Source: Caloranaerobacter sp050286925 (lineage in GTDB: Bacteria > Bacillota > Clostridia > Tissierellales > Thermohalobacteraceae). Taken from it: DNA of 64,000 nt. The DNA is taken from the NCBI RefSeq assembly GCF_050286925.1, contig NZ_JBFWFX010000009.1:26115-90114 (forward strand), written 5' to 3'. The notes under the pieces are model-generated. The model was not told the origin of the DNA, ran no database searches, and saw nothing but the letters and a program-made list of their open reading frames with translations. A program made the translations under genes and the position numbers. Numbering within the stretch: the stretch's first letter is position 1; every line of letters starts with the position of its first letter. Of the stretch, positions 37,077 through 45,904 are shown one piece after another.

Positions 37077-37541
37077 TTATGTATCAATCTTGTAATAATA
37101 AAATATATTATTAACTTCATCATACAGGCATAGCGAAAAATTATATGCCAAAGGATTTTTAAAATCAGTCTTACCTCTATCAACAAAATACCACTTTCCT
37201 TTTTCTATCTTAGGTAAATTTACCTTTTTAGCTATCGATACCACACTATTATCTTTATATAAAAACTCATATAATTCAGTCGTTAACGGCAATTCAACCC
37301 AGCCTACATCTTCTAATTCAATTTGTTCTGCACATTCCAATTTGTATAAAGCCTGCCCCTCATAAGGGACTCCGCCATAATCATCATATATTGTTGAAAC
37401 ATTTAATTTTTTGCTATCAATATCTAATTTGAAAGTATTTACAAACTCCTTAGCTACATTATCATTTTTACTACAACCACTAAACAGAATCAATATTAAA
37501 ACTAAACTAATTGCTACTATACGACAACACCATTTATTCAT
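37077..37541 (-). CDS. Small lipoprotein, unknown
   Basis: 154 aa. MNKWCCRIVAISLVLILILFSGC: lipobox LFSGC at about 19-23. The mature part has EGQALYKLECAEQIELEDVG and a C-terminal FNFSLCLYDEVNN-like segment. Not recognised. The ATG at 37541 is 6 nt behind AAGGAGG; another ATG at 37547 abuts the site. Overlaps by 8 nt the end of the decayed gene 37534-38351, so it was translationally coupled to it. Confidence 0.75.
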   Translation of the reverse strand: MNKWCCRIVAISLVLILILFSGCSKNDNVAKEFVNTFKLDIDSKKLNVSTIYDDYGGVPYEGQALYKLECAEQIELEDVGWVELPLTTELYEFLYKDNSVVSIAKKVNLPKIEKGKWYFVDRGKTDFKNPLAYNFSLCLYDEVNNIFYYYKIDT

Positions 37542-38351
37542 AAACATCCTCCTTGAAGTTAATGTTTATGATAATCTTATTAAAAATGCCAGTATTTTGT
37601 GATAGCCAACCCCAGTTATTTACCATCGACGCAAACAAAGAATCATATTGATTATCAAACACAAAATCAAATACGTCATAAACATTTACATTGTATTTAC
37701 TACCAAATTTGCAAACAGTGAATGTTGCATTATGTAATGCATAAAACAAATCTGAATTATCGCTCTTTGTAAACTCTTATACCGAACGACTATAAGTTTT
37801 ATTATTTCTCTTTATATACGACATATGATTTTTATAAACACTTGTTTCTACAATTTTATCTCGAAACAACCCTCCATTATTTTCAAATTTATACCCAACA
37901 CGGAATATTCAATCGCTTTAACCACACATGTATATCCCTTCAACTTAGCAATCTGTGCCGCAGCTAGCCAAGCAAGTTTTAACTGTATAAATATATTAAA
38001 TATATTCTTAGGACTTGATGTGACTCTATAGTTATTTTATCTATAAGAAAAATCGTTTATTGAGATATCTGATATGTATTAATTCAATTCCTCAACAGTC
38101 ATATTTTTAAAATTAGCAGTTTCAGAAACAATCAACTGACTATTTTCTCTAACAAGCATATCCTCGCTTTGAAGTAGTGTCTTTTGAGTAATATCTAACT
38201 CAGGTAATTGTTCCAAGATTGCATTACTTTTGTAAAATCCCAAGCTATATGCGAACTCATTTTAGATAGGCAATTCATTAGCATAAACATTTATGCTAAT
38301 ACCAACAATAATAGTGATTACCATAAACATTGATAAAATTTTCTTAAACAT
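37534..38351 (-). pseudogene. Decayed secreted protein gene
   Basis: ATG 38351 (AAAGGAG site) opens a signal peptide MFKKILSMFMVITIIVGISI, NVYANELPI, then a stop. The same protein continues as NEFAYSLGFYKSNAILEQLP to MTVEELN, stop, then NIFNIFIQLKLAWLAAAQIA with KLKGYTCVVKAIEYS. After a frameshift near 37905 comes VGYKFENNGGLFRDKIVETS, another stop near 37780, then NSDLFYALHNATFTVCKFGS to the end. At least three stops and one shift. The family is not recognised; AWLAAAQIAKLKGYTCVVKAI is the most conserved-looking stretch. Confidence 0.75.
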
Positions 38352-38491
38352 AAATACTATCTCCTTTTGTTATTCGTAGTGTCAAAAGATTAGAGCAAAT
38401 TTGACGCCCAGACATTGAAATTTGAATAATATATAGGTTTGGTTGTCCAAAATAAAGGGGCTTAATAGTTCTAAAATAGTAAGTAACATTT

Positions 38492-38809
38492 TTACGTATA
38501 ATATTTTCTTAATGTAATACGATAAACTATATAATCTACAATGATAATAACTACAATAAAAGCATCTACAGCATCATTTTTAATATAATATGCTGTAAAA
38601 CTAAGAGTAATATATAGACAACCTATTGTATAGGCGTGAAAAGATAAAACCTTTAAATACCCCTCCATATCAATTATATTCCTTAAAGGCCAATTTTTTT
38701 TTATATCTATTACCCCATTTTTCATAAGCATTCCCATCACTATTACCGTAATTCCTAACAATAAAGAAGTTAATGGGTGTAAAATAATATCCATAATGGT
38801 ATCATCCAT
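38492..38809 (-). CDS. Small membrane protein, unknown
   Basis: 105 aa. Four hydrophobic stretches (LLLGITVIVMGMLM, LSFHAYTIGCLYITLSF, FIVVIIIVDYIVY and a weak first one). No family recognised. The ATG at 38809 has AGGGGA; an upstream ATG overlaps that site. Apparently intact within a run of decayed genes. Confidence 0.65.
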   Translation of the reverse strand: MDDTIMDIILHPLTSLLLGITVIVMGMLMKNGVIDIKKNWPLRNIIDMEGYLKVLSFHAYTIGCLYITLSFTAYYIKNDAVDAFIVVIIIVDYIVYRITLRKYYT

Positions 38810-38903
38810 ATTATATCCCCTCATTTAGTCTTATATTATTATGCTTGTTTATAAGGTTTATATCCACTTATTAGCTGACTAATTTATTCTATAAACAAAC
38901 TAC

Positions 38904-39039
38904 CTAATATCCAAACAATACTTCTCCTGCAGTTTCATAGAAATAATCTAAATTACCGTTGGTCTACAGCAAAAGAAATAGTTGTCATATTTATTAAAAT
39001 ACAAAATACTAAAACAACACTAATTATCACTTTATTCAT
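38904..39039 (-). pseudogene. Short secreted peptide gene, frameshifted
   Basis: ATG 39039 behind GAGGAG gives MNKVIISVVLVFCILINMTT, ISFAVDQR, then TAA at 38953. Shifting one base gives TNGNLDYFYETAGEVLFGY and stop at 38904. The first 25 residues are a clear signal peptide. Either a 28-residue peptide or a frameshifted secreted peptide of about 45 residues. Confidence 0.5.
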
Positions 39040-39133
39040 TTTTAATCTCCTCTCCCCCTATAGATATTGTCAATATTATAAATTTCAATACCCAAGTATT
39101 AGAATTCAAATACACAATCCTTAAAACCTATTA

Positions 39134-39196
39134 TCAAATATTCTTATTATATAAACTTGCAACCAATCTTTTATTTGGCGCCCTTGGATATATCAT
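39134..39196 (-). CDS. Micro-ORF MIYPRAPNK
   Basis: 20 codons: MIYPRAPNKRLVASLYNKNI. A good site (GAGGTAAGAAAT) precedes the ATG. The first nine residues and the ribosome site are shared with the micro-ORF at 43117, and each is followed by a small secreted or membrane protein gene. Could be a leader peptide, or the common 5' end of two eroded genes. Confidence 0.45.
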   Translation of the reverse strand: MIYPRAPNKRLVASLYNKNI

Positions 39197-39303
39197 ATTT
39201 CTTACCTCTTTTCCTGTGTCTTTTAGCCAATTGCAAAATTTTATAATTATCAAAAAAACCATAATTTGTTATGTTTTAAAGAATTTTCTCGTTTATGGGT
39301 ATG

Positions 39304-39350
39304 AATAAAATCTTTCTAAACTTATTTAAATCTAAATTGAAGATTTTATT
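39304..39350. repeat. ACAAAATCTTC small inverted repeat, copy 3
   Basis: AATAAAATCTTTC and GAAGATTTTATT pair around CTTATTTAAATCTAAATT. Same layout as the copies at 10297 and 16386. Just beyond it (39353-39395) is a stretch similar to 52780-52815. Confidence 0.5.
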
Positions 39351-39386
39351 ATACAACTTAATTAAATAATTCCCTTATTCATTTTA

Positions 39387-40187
39387 TTAAATAAAATTAA
39401 AAAGGAATTTTGTTATGCTTTTCATGACCCTTTTCCCTGCTCTCTGGCTTTTGACATAAATGTTATAGTCATCGGCATATCTTATGAATTTATGTCCTCT
39501 TGCTTCTAGTTCTTTATCTAATACATCCAGAAGGATATTACTAAGTATTGGACTAATAGGTCCTCCTTGCGGCGTCCCCTCTTCTGTTTTCGTGTATAGC
39601 CTTCCTATCATTACCCCTGATTCTAGGTATTTACGTATCAGCCTTAATACTCTTTCATCTTTTATTTTCCTCGCTAAAATTGACATGAGAATATCATGAT
39701 TAACTCTATCAAAGAACTTTTCCAGGTCTATATCCACTACCCATGTATATCCTTCATTTATATATTCTTTCGCCTTCTTTACTGCCATATGAGCATTTCT
39801 GCCAGGTCTAAATCTATAACTATTTTCGGAAAACTCTTTATCGTAGACTTCTATTAATACTTGTGCTATTGCTTGTTGTATAAATCTATCTACCACCGTA
39901 GGTATTCCTAACAGTCTAACTCCTCCATTTGGCTTTGGAATTTCTACTCTCATAACCGGTTGTGATTTGTATTTCTCCATAGCTATTTCTTCTACTAAGG
40001 CTCCGCCATGTTGTTTCAAGAAAGATAGAAGTTCATCTATCTTCATTCCATCTATTCCATGACTTCCTCTATTCTTCTTTACTTTCTTATATGCTTTGTT
40101 TAGGTTGTCACTGTGAAGAATTTGTTCTAGAAGATTTGCAGTATCTAGTTGAACTCTGGCTTTCACTATCGAAGATGCCAAAGGCAT
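39387..40187 (-). pseudogene. Group II intron reverse transcriptase, C-terminally truncated
   Basis: 266 codons from MPLASSIVKARVQL. RT motifs: NKAYKKVKKNRGSHGIDGM, MRVEIPKPNGGVRLLGIPTV, RFRPGRNAHMAVKKA, VVDIDLEKFFDRVNHD, GTPQGGPISPILSNI, and the catalytic FIRYADD. The protein breaks off after KRVMKSITKFLFNFI, so RT7, the maturase (X) domain and any endonuclease are gone. Intact relatives are near 450-600 aa. An in-frame TGA at the V-D junction upstream (EVGLEV-stop-DRKEACS) separates it from a probable original N-terminus. Confidence 0.9.
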
Positions 40188-40708
40188 ACTACACGCTTCC
40201 TTCCTATCTCAGACTTCCAGTCCTACTTCAGTCGGAGAGCCTTCATATGAAGTTTTCTGTGGTCTTTGCATACCTCTTGAATCTTTCAATGTTACTTACC
40301 TCCCCAATGTTCGGTTCTTCCCTATCTGTCCTAGGTTTAGATAGGTACTATGACCTCTGCTGACTTCTCAAGGTTCAGCTATACATCACTGTATAGGTTG
40401 CCATCTTGAAATTCATCTAAATGACGTACCCTTGAGACCTCCCGGGGTAAGCATAACCACTTTCCTCCCATATATCCGCCACATTTACTGCATAAACCTT
40501 CGGACCGTTTTGGGTTTCGTTTTGTTATGCAAACTCACCCGATTTATACAGCCTCGAATGTAATTCATATACCTCGAACCAGGATTTTGCCTCCGGCTTC
40601 CTTCAGATTCCACCTCACGATGGACACCCTTGCCTTTGGCTAGTGGTTGGCACGGTCAACCCCCACAGTGGACTTTCACCACCTAGTTGTTACGCATGTC
40701 CGGCGCAC
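39403..40708 (-). mobile_element. Group II intron, 3'-truncated
   Basis: The 5' end is GTGCGCCGGACATGCG at 40708. The next 500 nt are GC-rich and highly structured (GGGAGGTCTCAAGGGTACG, GGAGGAAAGTGG...), unlike the flanks, and match the 5' half of a group II ribozyme leading into the IEP. The 3' side stops inside the RT gene and runs into AT-rich host DNA near 39403, so domains V and VI are absent and it cannot splice. It sits immediately behind the terminator of the M28 gene. Confidence 0.85.
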
Positions 40709-40714
40709 ATACAA

Positions 40715-40742
40715 AAAAGTAAATGATTTTTTTATCTACTTT
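40715..40742 (-). terminator. Terminator of the M28 peptidase gene
   Basis: On the minus strand AAAAGTAGAT pairs with ATCATTTACTTTT (one bulge) around AAAAAA and ends in TTTTTTG. It overlaps the peptidase stop. The group II intron begins about 7 nt beyond it. Confidence 0.7.
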
Positions 40743-42682
40743 TCCTGTAGCCAATCTATTAGACCTTTAATAATCCCCTCTATATTATTATTCTTAATAA
40801 ACCTTATAATTTCCTCATCATTTTTACATTCATCTATAAAACGACTCTCTACTCGTGTTAAATATACTTTGTTCTTATCTTCTTGTTTCACATATAAAGC
40901 GTCTATATGTTTCTCTTTTTTCTTATCTTCCCCTCTTTTTAAAAAAAACATATAATTTTCTGTTTTTATTTTACTATCACAATCTATATTATTCCAAATA
41001 TTGTTATATGTATCCATTTCATTTTTATCATCTTTAAAAAACGTTTCTATCAATATTGAGATAAATGGTAAATTTTTATTTTCATCATAATAAATTATTT
41101 CAACATTATTGATATTTGATGCTAAAATCTTATCTTTATAAACCTTTCCAACAACATGCTCATCAATATCCGGTATTTTAAAAGCGCATCTATAATCTGT
41201 AATAAAAATTCCCTCTAATTTAATACCTGCTATTTCTTCTGGTATAAAATCTAAATCATTATTATATATTTTACTAACTTCCTCTTTATTACCTTTAAAA
41301 CTACTTTTCCTAACACAATAGTTTTCCCCATTTATTTCTACAAACTTATATTCACCAAAATTTAATTTATTTCTTTCTTCATCAAGTTCCTTACGTATTC
41401 TGTCATAATATAATTCACTTTCGTTTTTTTCTATTTCTGAACTTAAATATTTAATCAAAAACTCACTTAATATCTTACTTATTTTATTCATATAAACTAT
41501 ATCAAGTTTATCTAAATTATCTATTGTTGTATGAATTACATTAATATCTGCTCCAGTACTAATATTTACAGCGTTTTCAAATGAAATATGATCACTACAA
41601 AACTCTTTAGTAGTAATCTCAGCTTTCATTCCTTTATCTTCAATAAATTCCTTTATTTTATTTGCAATACTATTAGATTCTATAGTTCCTTTCGAATCAA
41701 TCATTACCTTATCTTTACCCTTTTGTCCTACACAGTCTAAATTTATATTTTCTATTTTTATATAATCATCGTTTAATAATAATGCAAGATTATGACTACC
41801 TACTAATCCTGCTTCTTCACCATTTATTGCACAAAAAATCAGGTCTTTATTTAATTGATTTGTATTCGCATATTCTGACAGTCTTTTTAATATATCTAAC
41901 AGTACGGATATACCTGAAGCATTATCTACAGCACCTCTCCATACTCTATCCCCTATGCCACCAACATGATCTAAATGTGCTGTTATTAAAATAGCTTCAT
42001 CTCTTACTTTCCCAGGTATTACACCTATAATATTATTTTCTTCAATTACTTTCTTCTCATAATCCATAGAAATACTTACTTGCTGCCCAGTACTATCTTT
42101 TAAAATATCATATACTTCTTTTGTTACATCTAAAATTATTTTTTCATTTTGTGCTCGTTCAGTTAATACTTGGTTACAAAAAGTCTCATTTAACAAAATA
42201 AATCCCTTTATGTTTGACTCTTGATTTAATTTTTTTATAACATCATATTTTTTTGCTAATATTATACAATCTTCTCCATTTATATTTTCAGTATAAATTG
42301 GCAGTTTTAAATCTATTTTATTAAAAAAATTCACCTTATAATCCTTTCCGTTTTTAAATCTTCTAATTACATTATTAGGAAGAATTAACTCAAATTTTAC
42401 ATCATTTATATTGACTAACGTTTGAGGATAAGAATGATAGTATGTACCATTATACGGTTTAAGCCCATATTCTTTAAACTTTTTAACTATATAATCTTGC
42501 GCTAATCTATTTCCTTTCGTACCTACTAGTCTACCATTACACTGATCTGATGTTAAATATTGTAATGCATCCTCTATTGTAGTTTTTTCTTTATAATTTA
42601 GTGAATCAGTGGTACTACATGCAGAAATAACTAATATAATACATAGAAATAATGTAACTAATTTTATATTTTTATTTATCAA
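40736..42682 (-). CDS. M28-family metallopeptidase lipoprotein
   Basis: 648 aa. Lipobox ILVISAC at about 17-23. A PA-like insert (about 110-215) precedes the M28 zinc-aminopeptidase core: ITAHLDHVGG, AVDNASGISVLLDIL, AINGEEAGLVGSHNLA, NLDCVGQKG, and FCSDHISFENA supply the two-zinc ligands. The last 200 residues (DEERNKLNFGEYKFVEING onward) are an unassigned domain. Surface peptidase, probably releasing N-terminal residues from peptides. TTG start at 42682 behind AGGGGAAGTGG. Lies 190 bp downstream of the small membrane protein and may share its promoter. Confidence 0.88.
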   Translation of the reverse strand: MINKNIKLVTLFLCIILVISACSTTDSLNYKEKTTIEDALQYLTSDQCNGRLVGTKGNRLAQDYIVKKFKEYGLKPYNGTYYHSYPQTLVNINDVKFELILPNNVIRRFKNGKDYKVNFFNKIDLKLPIYTENINGEDCIILAKKYDVIKKLNQESNIKGFILLNETFCNQVLTERAQNEKIILDVTKEVYDILKDSTGQQVSISMDYEKKVIEENNIIGVIPGKVRDEAILITAHLDHVGGIGDRVWRGAVDNASGISVLLDILKRLSEYANTNQLNKDLIFCAINGEEAGLVGSHNLALLLNDDYIKIENINLDCVGQKGKDKVMIDSKGTIESNSIANKIKEFIEDKGMKAEITTKEFCSDHISFENAVNISTGADINVIHTTIDNLDKLDIVYMNKISKILSEFLIKYLSSEIEKNESELYYDRIRKELDEERNKLNFGEYKFVEINGENYCVRKSSFKGNKEEVSKIYNNDLDFIPEEIAGIKLEGIFITDYRCAFKIPDIDEHVVGKVYKDKILASNINNVEIIYYDENKNLPFISILIETFFKDDKNEMDTYNNIWNNIDCDSKIKTENYMFFLKRGEDKKKEKHIDALYVKQEDKNKVYLTRVESRFIDECKNDEEIIRFIKNNNIEGIIKGLIDWLQEK

Positions 42683-42872
42683 AGCACCACTTCCCCTATA
42701 TGTAATTAAAAATCAAAAGAAAAGAAAAACCTAATGAAAACTTTGCTTCCCATTTTATTTTTAAAATGTTTTTTATACCTACAGTGATAATTACCCTTTT
42801 GACAACTTCATCCTCAAATTTATAATACTAACATATAAAAACTACTAATTATTATAATGAATAATATTTATG

Positions 42873-43052
42873 CTAGATATACTGTATAAAACAACTAATT
42901 GTTAAAAATATAAGAATAGATTGCAGCCACATTCTAATATAAATGGACTCATCTTTTTTTATATTTTTTAATATACATATATGATTTAAATAAATAAAAA
43001 TTGGACCTGTTAATACAAAAAATTGTACTAATAATTGTAAAAATATTCTCAT
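42873..43052 (-). CDS. 59-residue membrane protein
   Basis: 59 aa from ATG 43052 with AAAGGGG 8 nt upstream: MRIFLQLLVQFFVLTGPIFI, then IYIRMWLQSILIFLTISCFI. Two membrane helices joined by a basic loop (LKNIKKDES). No known family. A truncated, almost identical C-terminal half lies at 36476, which shows the sequence was under coding constraint or recently copied. Lies between the micro-ORF at 43117 and the M28 peptidase gene on one strand. Confidence 0.7.
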   Translation of the reverse strand: MRIFLQLLVQFFVLTGPIFIYLNHICILKNIKKDESIYIRMWLQSILIFLTISCFIQYI

Positions 43053-43116
43053 ATAGAATTCCCCTTTATAGTTAAAATACCATTTATCACTATATAGCGA
43101 AAATAATAAACCGCTA

Positions 43117-43182
43117 CTACATCAATAACTTAAACTGATAGAAACTAATCTCGCTTTTATTTGATGCCCTTGGATATATCAT
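43117..43182 (-). CDS. Micro-ORF MIYPRASNK
   Basis: 21 codons: MIYPRASNKSEISFYQFKLL plus M. A strong site (GAGAGGTGAGAAAC) precedes the ATG, 70 nt downstream of a good sigma-A promoter. Shares its first nine residues (one change) and its leader with the micro-ORF at 39134. Candidate leader peptide or short signalling peptide. Confidence 0.45.
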   Translation of the reverse strand: MIYPRASNKSEISFYQFKLLM

Positions 43183-43254
43183 GTTTCTCACCTCTCTTCT
43201 TGACTAATAATTGTTATACATTTTACATGTTAACTATTTTCTTCCGTTTATGTT

Positions 43255-43283
43255 ATTATAAACAAATTATCTCTAAAATGCAA
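43255..43283 (-). promoter_or_regulatory. Promoter A with shared box
   Basis: TTGCAT (43283-43278), 17 nt, TATAAT (43260-43255). Just downstream is CGGAAGAAAATAGTTAACATG, the box also found at 52.88 and 62.75 kb. Drives the micro-ORF, the 59-residue protein and probably the M28 peptidase. Confidence 0.7.
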
Positions 43284-43311
43284 CAATTCAGTAATTTTGA
43301 TGAATATACAA

Positions 43312-43338
43312 AAAAGCAGCCTATTTAAGGCTGCTTTT
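43312..43338 (-). terminator. Terminator of the LonB-like gene
   Basis: AAAAGCAGCCT pairs with AGGCTGCTTTT around ATTTA, with a T run on the minus strand. The same stem recurs at 52963 behind the LysM gene. Confidence 0.88.
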
Positions 43339-43363
43339 ATATTGCTGTATAAAAAATGTTGTC

Positions 43364-45748
43364 TTAATCATATTCTCTATTTATATTAGCATATTTATCT
43401 AGTTTTTTCTGTACTAAATAGTTTACAGTGCCAACTGGATATCTTCCCTTATCATCCATTTCTCCAGCCGGAACGCCAGTTAAAATTTCTATACCTTCTT
43501 CAATAGTTTTTACAGCATAAATCGTGAACTTTCCTTCTTCAACTGCTTGAATTACTTCATCACTTAACATAAGATTTTTGATGTTTTGATAAGGAATTAT
43601 AACACCTTCTCCACCTTTAAATCCCTTACTCTTACAAACCTTATAGAATCCTTCAATTTTTTCATTTACTCCTCCTATTGGCTGCACTATTCCCTTCTGA
43701 TTTACAGAACCTGTAACAGCTATTGCCTGATTTATTGGTAAATCTGAAAGGCTAGATAATAACGCATATAACTCAGTACTCGAAGCACTATCACCGTCTA
43801 TAAATTCATAAGACTGCTCAAAAGTTATACTTGCAGTTAAAGATAAAGGCTTTTCTCTTGCATATTTTTCCCCAATATATCCACTTAAAATTAGAACTCC
43901 TTTGTCATGTATGCTTCCACTTTTTTGTACTTCTCTTTCTATATTTATTATTCCTTCTTTTCCAACAAATGTTGAAACTGTTATCTTATTTGGTCTACCA
44001 AAAGAATATTGTCCTGAATCCATAACGGCTAATCCATTTATTTCTCCAACTTTCCATCCTGATGTTTCTATAAGCAACGTACCATCTTTAAACAATTCCT
44101 GTAATTTTTCTTCATATTTATTATTCCTATATATCTTCTCTTCTATTGCCTTTACTACATGTTTATCTATAACTACTGAATCTCCCATAGCCTCAGCCCA
44201 AGCATCAGCTTCATAAAGTAACTCAACAATTTCGTTAAATCTAGCAGTAAGTTTTGTTTGGTCTTCCGCTAATCTTGAACAGTATTCGACTATTTTACCA
44301 ATAGCTGATTTATGAAAATGTCTTAAATTCTCATCTTTACAATGTAATGCGATAAATGATGCTATTTTCCTTATATTTTCTTCATTTCTTTCCATTTCAA
44401 TATCAAAATCAGCTCTTATCTTAAAAAGTTTCTTAAAATCATCATCATGATTGTATAGCAGCTGATATGTATAATAATCTCCAATCACAATTACCTTAAC
44501 ATCTAAAGGTATAGGCTCAGGTTTTATTGTTTCTGCTACAACACTACCTTTTATAATGTTTTCTATTTTTATTTCACCACTAATTAATGCTCTTTTAAGT
44601 CCATCCCATGCGAATGGATTAGCTAATATATCTTTTGCTTGTATTATTAAATAACCTCCATTTGCTTCATGTATAGCCCCTGGTTTAATTCTTGTATGAT
44701 CGGTTTTCAACACGGTTGATTCATTGACATATTCTATTTTACCTAATAAATTATAATAGTTAGGATTAACTTCTCTAATTACAGGTGCTCCTTGACAATT
44801 ACTGTTATCTATAAATAGATTTATTTCATATCTTTTAAAAAAATCTTCATGTTTAGATGATTTACCAATTATCTCATTCAATTTACTGCTTTCTTCTTTA
44901 TCTAAAAACTGACTTAAATTATTGATTATATCATCTTCCATTTCTTTTAAAAATTTTTCTATTTTCTCATTGTCTTTATATTTTTTTATTAATTGGTCTA
45001 AATAAAAATCAACAACATCAAAAGCTACCTTTTCATTAAGCTGTTTTAATCTATCTCTCAACTGTTCATCTAATTTTCTAAACTTATTAAAAATATCATA
45101 AGCTTCAACACTTAACTTGTTCGAATTCTCTCTTAGCTTAATTATTTCCTCTTCTGAAATATTTTCTAAATCTTCTTCACTAATAGGTCTTCCGTTTACT
45201 AATGGTATGCTTATTAGACCATTTTCATTTTGTTTAAATAGGAAACCATAATCCTTAGCTATTGTATTTAATTCATCTATTATTTCTTCAACCTTTTTCT
45301 GATAGTTATGATAAACTAAGTTTTTTCTATCTTCATATTCTCTTGATGAAAATGCCTTTGGAATATCAACTCTCAATTTTGAAATAACGTTTTCCACTTC
45401 TCTTTTGAATACTATACCTTGTCCTGCTTTAAGCCTTATAGCCTTAGGACATTCGGGCTTCTTGAAATTATAAACATAACACCAATCATCAGGAGTCTTT
45501 CTTTTTTTTGCAAAATCTTTTGCTACCGAATAAGAATAACTATTCCTTCCAGTTCCGGTAATTCCTGTAACAAATATATTGTAACCCTTTTTCTTTACAG
45601 ATAGTCCGAATTTTAAAGCTTTCATTGCTCTCTCTTGACCTATGATTTCTCTTATGGGTGGTATTTCTTCTGTCGTCTCAAATTGAAAAACATTTAGATC
45701 GCAGGATTTTTTTAATTTTTCTACTGGCACTACTAAATCTTTTCTCAC
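43364..45748 (-). CDS. LonB-like ATP-dependent protease (S16)
   Basis: 794 aa. AAA-type ATPase with Walker A FVTGITGTGRNS (near residue 53) and RIKPGAIHEANGGYLIIQAKD, then the Lon proteolytic domain. The Ser is in DGDSASST (about 654) and the Lys in GGVNEKIEG (about 697). This is the Lon-related AAA_32 type rather than classical LonA. Cytoplasmic protein quality control. GTG start at 45748 behind GAGGTGA; a longer frame is not supported. Separated from the ABC exporter gene by about 147 bp and that gene's terminator. Confidence 0.92.
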   Translation of the reverse strand: MRKDLVVPVEKLKKSCDLNVFQFETTEEIPPIREIIGQERAMKALKFGLSVKKKGYNIFVTGITGTGRNSYSYSVAKDFAKKRKTPDDWCYVYNFKKPECPKAIRLKAGQGIVFKREVENVISKLRVDIPKAFSSREYEDRKNLVYHNYQKKVEEIIDELNTIAKDYGFLFKQNENGLISIPLVNGRPISEEDLENISEEEIIKLRENSNKLSVEAYDIFNKFRKLDEQLRDRLKQLNEKVAFDVVDFYLDQLIKKYKDNEKIEKFLKEMEDDIINNLSQFLDKEESSKLNEIIGKSSKHEDFFKRYEINLFIDNSNCQGAPVIREVNPNYYNLLGKIEYVNESTVLKTDHTRIKPGAIHEANGGYLIIQAKDILANPFAWDGLKRALISGEIKIENIIKGSVVAETIKPEPIPLDVKVIVIGDYYTYQLLYNHDDDFKKLFKIRADFDIEMERNEENIRKIASFIALHCKDENLRHFHKSAIGKIVEYCSRLAEDQTKLTARFNEIVELLYEADAWAEAMGDSVVIDKHVVKAIEEKIYRNNKYEEKLQELFKDGTLLIETSGWKVGEINGLAVMDSGQYSFGRPNKITVSTFVGKEGIINIEREVQKSGSIHDKGVLILSGYIGEKYAREKPLSLTASITFEQSYEFIDGDSASSTELYALLSSLSDLPINQAIAVTGSVNQKGIVQPIGGVNEKIEGFYKVCKSKGFKGGEGVIIPYQNIKNLMLSDEVIQAVEEGKFTIYAVKTIEEGIEILTGVPAGEMDDKGRYPVGTVNYLVQKKLDKYANINREYD

Positions 45749-45869
45749 AAAAATCACCTCATAATTTTTTATATATTTATTACCCATAGTAAGTCTTATT
45801 AATCTATATTCTACAAATCCAAAATATTTCCTTTAATAAAGTACAGTTATATCTTCTAAACTAAAAAAA

Positions 45870-45904
45870 GCAGGAAAAGTATTTTAATCTAATACTTATC
45901 CTGC
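45870..45904 (-). terminator. Terminator of the ABC exporter gene
   Basis: GCAGGATAAGTATT pairs with AATACTTTTCCTGC around AGATTAA on the minus strand, followed by TTTTTTTAG. The stop codon is inside the first arm. Confidence 0.9.
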
